Source: CAYREV01 sp964423345
Lineage (GTDB): Bacteria > Bacteroidota > Rhodothermia > Balneolales > Balneolaceae
Length of the DNA stretch: 64,000 nt
Direction of reading: 5' to 3'
Assembly (NCBI GenBank): GCA_964423345.1
Contig: CAYREV010000002.1
Span: 62,001-126,000, forward strand
Shown: piece after piece, positions 62,124-64,000 of the stretch
How positions within the stretch are numbered: the stretch's first letter is position 1
Layout of the letters: every line of letters begins with the position of its first letter
Made by a program: the position numbers and the translations under genes
The notes under the pieces: generated by a model
Told to the model about the DNA's origin: nothing
Databases searched by the model: none
Seen by the model: only the letters and a program-made list of their open reading frames with translations

Positions 62124-63653
62124 ATGTGTGCTTTACATGCGCCTCATCCATTTTACATCTCCACTTCGGGCCAAAGCCGTGAGATCGACACCCGAACCAT
62201 AGAGGAGTTTGGCATTGAGAGTTTTACCCTGATGGAAACAGCCGGGTATTGTGCCGCCCAAAAACTGATTGACATCCTATCCTCCCCCTCAAAAGGGGTG
62301 TATCTTTGCGGAAAAGGAAACAATGCCGGTGATACCCTGGTTGTGGCACGCTACCTTATACAGCATGGCCATGAGGCCACCCTGGTCTTTATAAGTGGGA
62401 CAGATGACTTATCCGACGATACTCTTAAAAATTTTCACCTTCTGGAAAAGGTCACAACACAGGATGCCGATGCGGCCTCGCTGAACATTGTGGAATCCTG
62501 GACTGATTTCGACCCCCACCGCCCATGTGATTTCATAGTAGACGGGATGCTGGGTACCGGACTTACATCGGAATTGAGGGGAGAGTATAATGAAGCGGTC
62601 GAATGGGCCAACAAGCAACCCGCCCAGATATTCGCCATCGATATTCCTACCGGGCTCCATGGCGATAACGGCAAAATCATGGGAAAAGTGATAACTGCTG
62701 ACCGAACCTTCAGTTTCGGGACACTTAAGCGGGGATTCTATCTGAACGACGGGCCGGAAACCACCGGAGAGATCTCCTACTGTGAACTGCCGTTTCCCAA
62801 CTACCTTAAACAACACTGCAACTCTTTTCTAATTGACGATTCATGGGTCAGAACGGAAGATCATGGGCCGCCCAAACATAAATATGATGCCGGTGTACTG
62901 TATGTGCTCGGCGGGTCGGAGGGATTAACGGGAGCGGCCATCCTGGCAGCCCGGAGTGCCTGGGCCGAAGGCATCGGTGCCGTAATCCTGATCTGTCCCC
63001 ACGGAAATCTTTCCATCTATGAGGAAAACCTTCCCCAGATTATCAAAAAACCGGTGGGTGACGCCGACGACAACCACTTCAAGGCCGTCCACCTGGAAGA
63101 GGTCATGGGTATCCTGAATGAGAAAAAAGGGAAGGTCCTGCTGGGGCCGGGTTTGGGCCGGAACACGGATACCGTATCGTTCGTAGATCAATTTGTATCC
63201 CGCTACCAAAATGAATTGATCATTGATGCCGACGCCCTCTGGTGCCTGTCACAAGATGACAAATGGGAAAAACCGGGCCCAGCCACCTGGCTCATCACCC
63301 CCCATCCCGGTGAACTATCCACCCTTCTCGGAGAGCCGGCCGGCGAGGGCCATGAAAGGCTGGATAAAGTTATCGCATTGTGCAAGAGAAAAAATATTAC
63401 AACGGTCTCCAAAGGTTTTCCGGTAATTATTGGAACACCCGAAGGAAAAACTTATCTAACTTCATACGACACGCGCAGGTTTTCCCGCGCCGGTTTCGGC
63501 GATATACTGGCAGGAAAAATTGGGGCCTACTGGGCACTCGGCTATGAAGCGGACAAAAGTTCCGCCCTTGCGCTACTTAAAGGCAAGCATATTGCGGAAA
63601 AAAAACTAGCACAACAACCGGACCGGCCTATTGAGCCGACAGACTTTGTATGA
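62124..63653 (+). CDS. nnr: Bifunctional NAD(P)HX epimerase/dehydratase
   Basis: 509 residues: an N-terminal YjeF_N epimerase domain (about 1-210) fused to a C-terminal ADP/ATP-dependent dehydratase of the ribokinase-like fold. It repairs hydrated NADH and NADPH. Epimerase signs are FTLMETAG, GKGNNAGDTLVVAR (the usual GNNGGDG is altered at two Gly) and DGMLGTGL. Dehydratase signs are GGSEGLTGAAILAA, DADALWCL, TPHPGE and the catalytic-Asp loop GFGDILAG. The start is one base after the PAP2-like gene; the end overlaps vanZ by four bases. Confidence 0.94.
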   Translation: MCALHAPHPFYISTSGQSREIDTRTIEEFGIESFTLMETAGYCAAQKLIDILSSPSKGVYLCGKGNNAGDTLVVARYLIQHGHEATLVFISGTDDLSDDTLKNFHLLEKVTTQDADAASLNIVESWTDFDPHRPCDFIVDGMLGTGLTSELRGEYNEAVEWANKQPAQIFAIDIPTGLHGDNGKIMGKVITADRTFSFGTLKRGFYLNDGPETTGEISYCELPFPNYLKQHCNSFLIDDSWVRTEDHGPPKHKYDAGVLYVLGGSEGLTGAAILAARSAWAEGIGAVILICPHGNLSIYEENLPQIIKKPVGDADDNHFKAVHLEEVMGILNEKKGKVLLGPGLGRNTDTVSFVDQFVSRYQNELIIDADALWCLSQDDKWEKPGPATWLITPHPGELSTLLGEPAGEGHERLDKVIALCKRKNITTVSKGFPVIIGTPEGKTYLTSYDTRRFSRAGFGDILAGKIGAYWALGYEADKSSALALLKGKHIAEKKLAQQPDRPIEPTDFV

Positions 63654-64000
63654 ACCCACTGTTAAACTTTTTATCAAGAAACCGCTACCTGGTGCCCTCC
63701 ATATTCGGAGTGCTTACCCTGGCCATGCTGGCCCTAACCCTCATGCCCCTGAACTTTCTGGGTTCAAGCCCCATATGGAGCTATGACAAAATAGGGCACC
63801 TGATCCTGTTTGGGAGCTGGACGTTCCTGCTAGGCCTGTATCTATATGTAACCAACGAATTCAAGCTTCACCTTTTTTCAATCTTTATCACCGGCATCTG
63901 TTTTGGTGTCTCTATTGAAGTCCTTCAGCATGTCCTGCCCCTCGACCGACAGGCAGATCTTTTCGATATCGCTTTTGACAGCCTTGGATGCCTATTGGGG
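63650..64000 (+). CDS. VanZ family membrane protein (3' end outside window)
   Basis: 117 codons are visible and the frame is open at the window end. The start ATG overlaps the nnr stop as ATGA, indicating translational coupling. Three hydrophobic segments are seen. The VanZ signatures are present: YDKIGHLILFGSW and, later, SIEVLQHVLPLDRQADLFDI. VanZ-like proteins are small membrane proteins linked to teicoplanin resistance in one case, but the general role is unclear. Confidence 0.85.
   Translation, partial: MNPLLNFLSRNRYLVPSIFGVLTLAMLALTLMPLNFLGSSPIWSYDKIGHLILFGSWTFLLGLYLYVTNEFKLHLFSIFITGICFGVSIEVLQHVLPLDRQADLFDIAFDSLGCLLG

Overview
This is a draft-quality chromosomal window; one run of 100 Ns marks an assembly gap. 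Gene families, the roughly 400-residue alanine dehydrogenase with its N-terminal extension, pairs of ECF sigma factor and anti-sigma factor, TlpA-like lipoproteins, and several TAnnTTTG-type -7 elements suggest the Bacteroidota/Balneolota side of the FCB group. A halophilic or marine Balneolales-like bacterium is my best guess, from family resemblance only. Most of the window is housekeeping: about 56 protein genes in short operons on both strands, one intact tRNA gene, no rRNA, no CRISPR array, and no recognisable insertion sequence or prophage.

Layout. 1-10 kb: 3' part of an adenylate cyclase, methylglyoxal synthase, a DUF255 thioredoxin-fold protein, a membrane metallophosphoesterase, an ECF sigma/RskA-type anti-sigma pair, a DUF4412 protein, MnmA and an HNH nuclease. 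10-20 kb: glutamate dehydrogenase, an RsbW-like kinase, thioredoxin, DnaE, an alpha/beta hydrolase, a small gene broken by an in-frame TGA, ThpR, acylphosphatase and OxyR. 20-32 kb: TerC, a small membrane protein, an AlkA-like HhH protein, an exported RidA/class V aminotransferase pair, an MltB-like transglycosylase, GroEL/GroES, RsmA, alanine dehydrogenase and acetyl-CoA synthetase. 32-38 kb: the main accessory island, with an ECF-like sigma factor, a lipoprotein cut by the assembly gap, a large secreted TPR-CHAT protease with a C-terminal membrane anchor, and a membrane TPR protein resembling an anti-sigma factor; an 11-bp motif recurs at both ends. 38-52 kb: TlpA-like lipoprotein, exported NagZ, an S9 peptidase, DinB, a TetR/ABC1-kinase pair, HflK/HflC, a membrane PP2C phosphatase and a receiver-only response regulator. 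52-64 kb: bacilliredoxin, superoxide dismutase, soluble transhydrogenase, DUF429, AspRS, a NarL-type regulator, an intact tRNA-Met among broken tRNA-Met fragments, ProRS, a PAP2-like membrane protein, Nnr and a VanZ protein that runs off the end.

Themes: redox defence (TrxA, OxyR, bacilliredoxin, SOD, SthA), protein quality control (GroELS, HflKC), and regulation by partner switching and ECF factors. The best candidates for undescribed biology are the sigma/CHAT/TPR island, the exported RidA-aminotransferase pair, the TetR-ABC1 kinase pair and the rearranged tRNA-Met locus.
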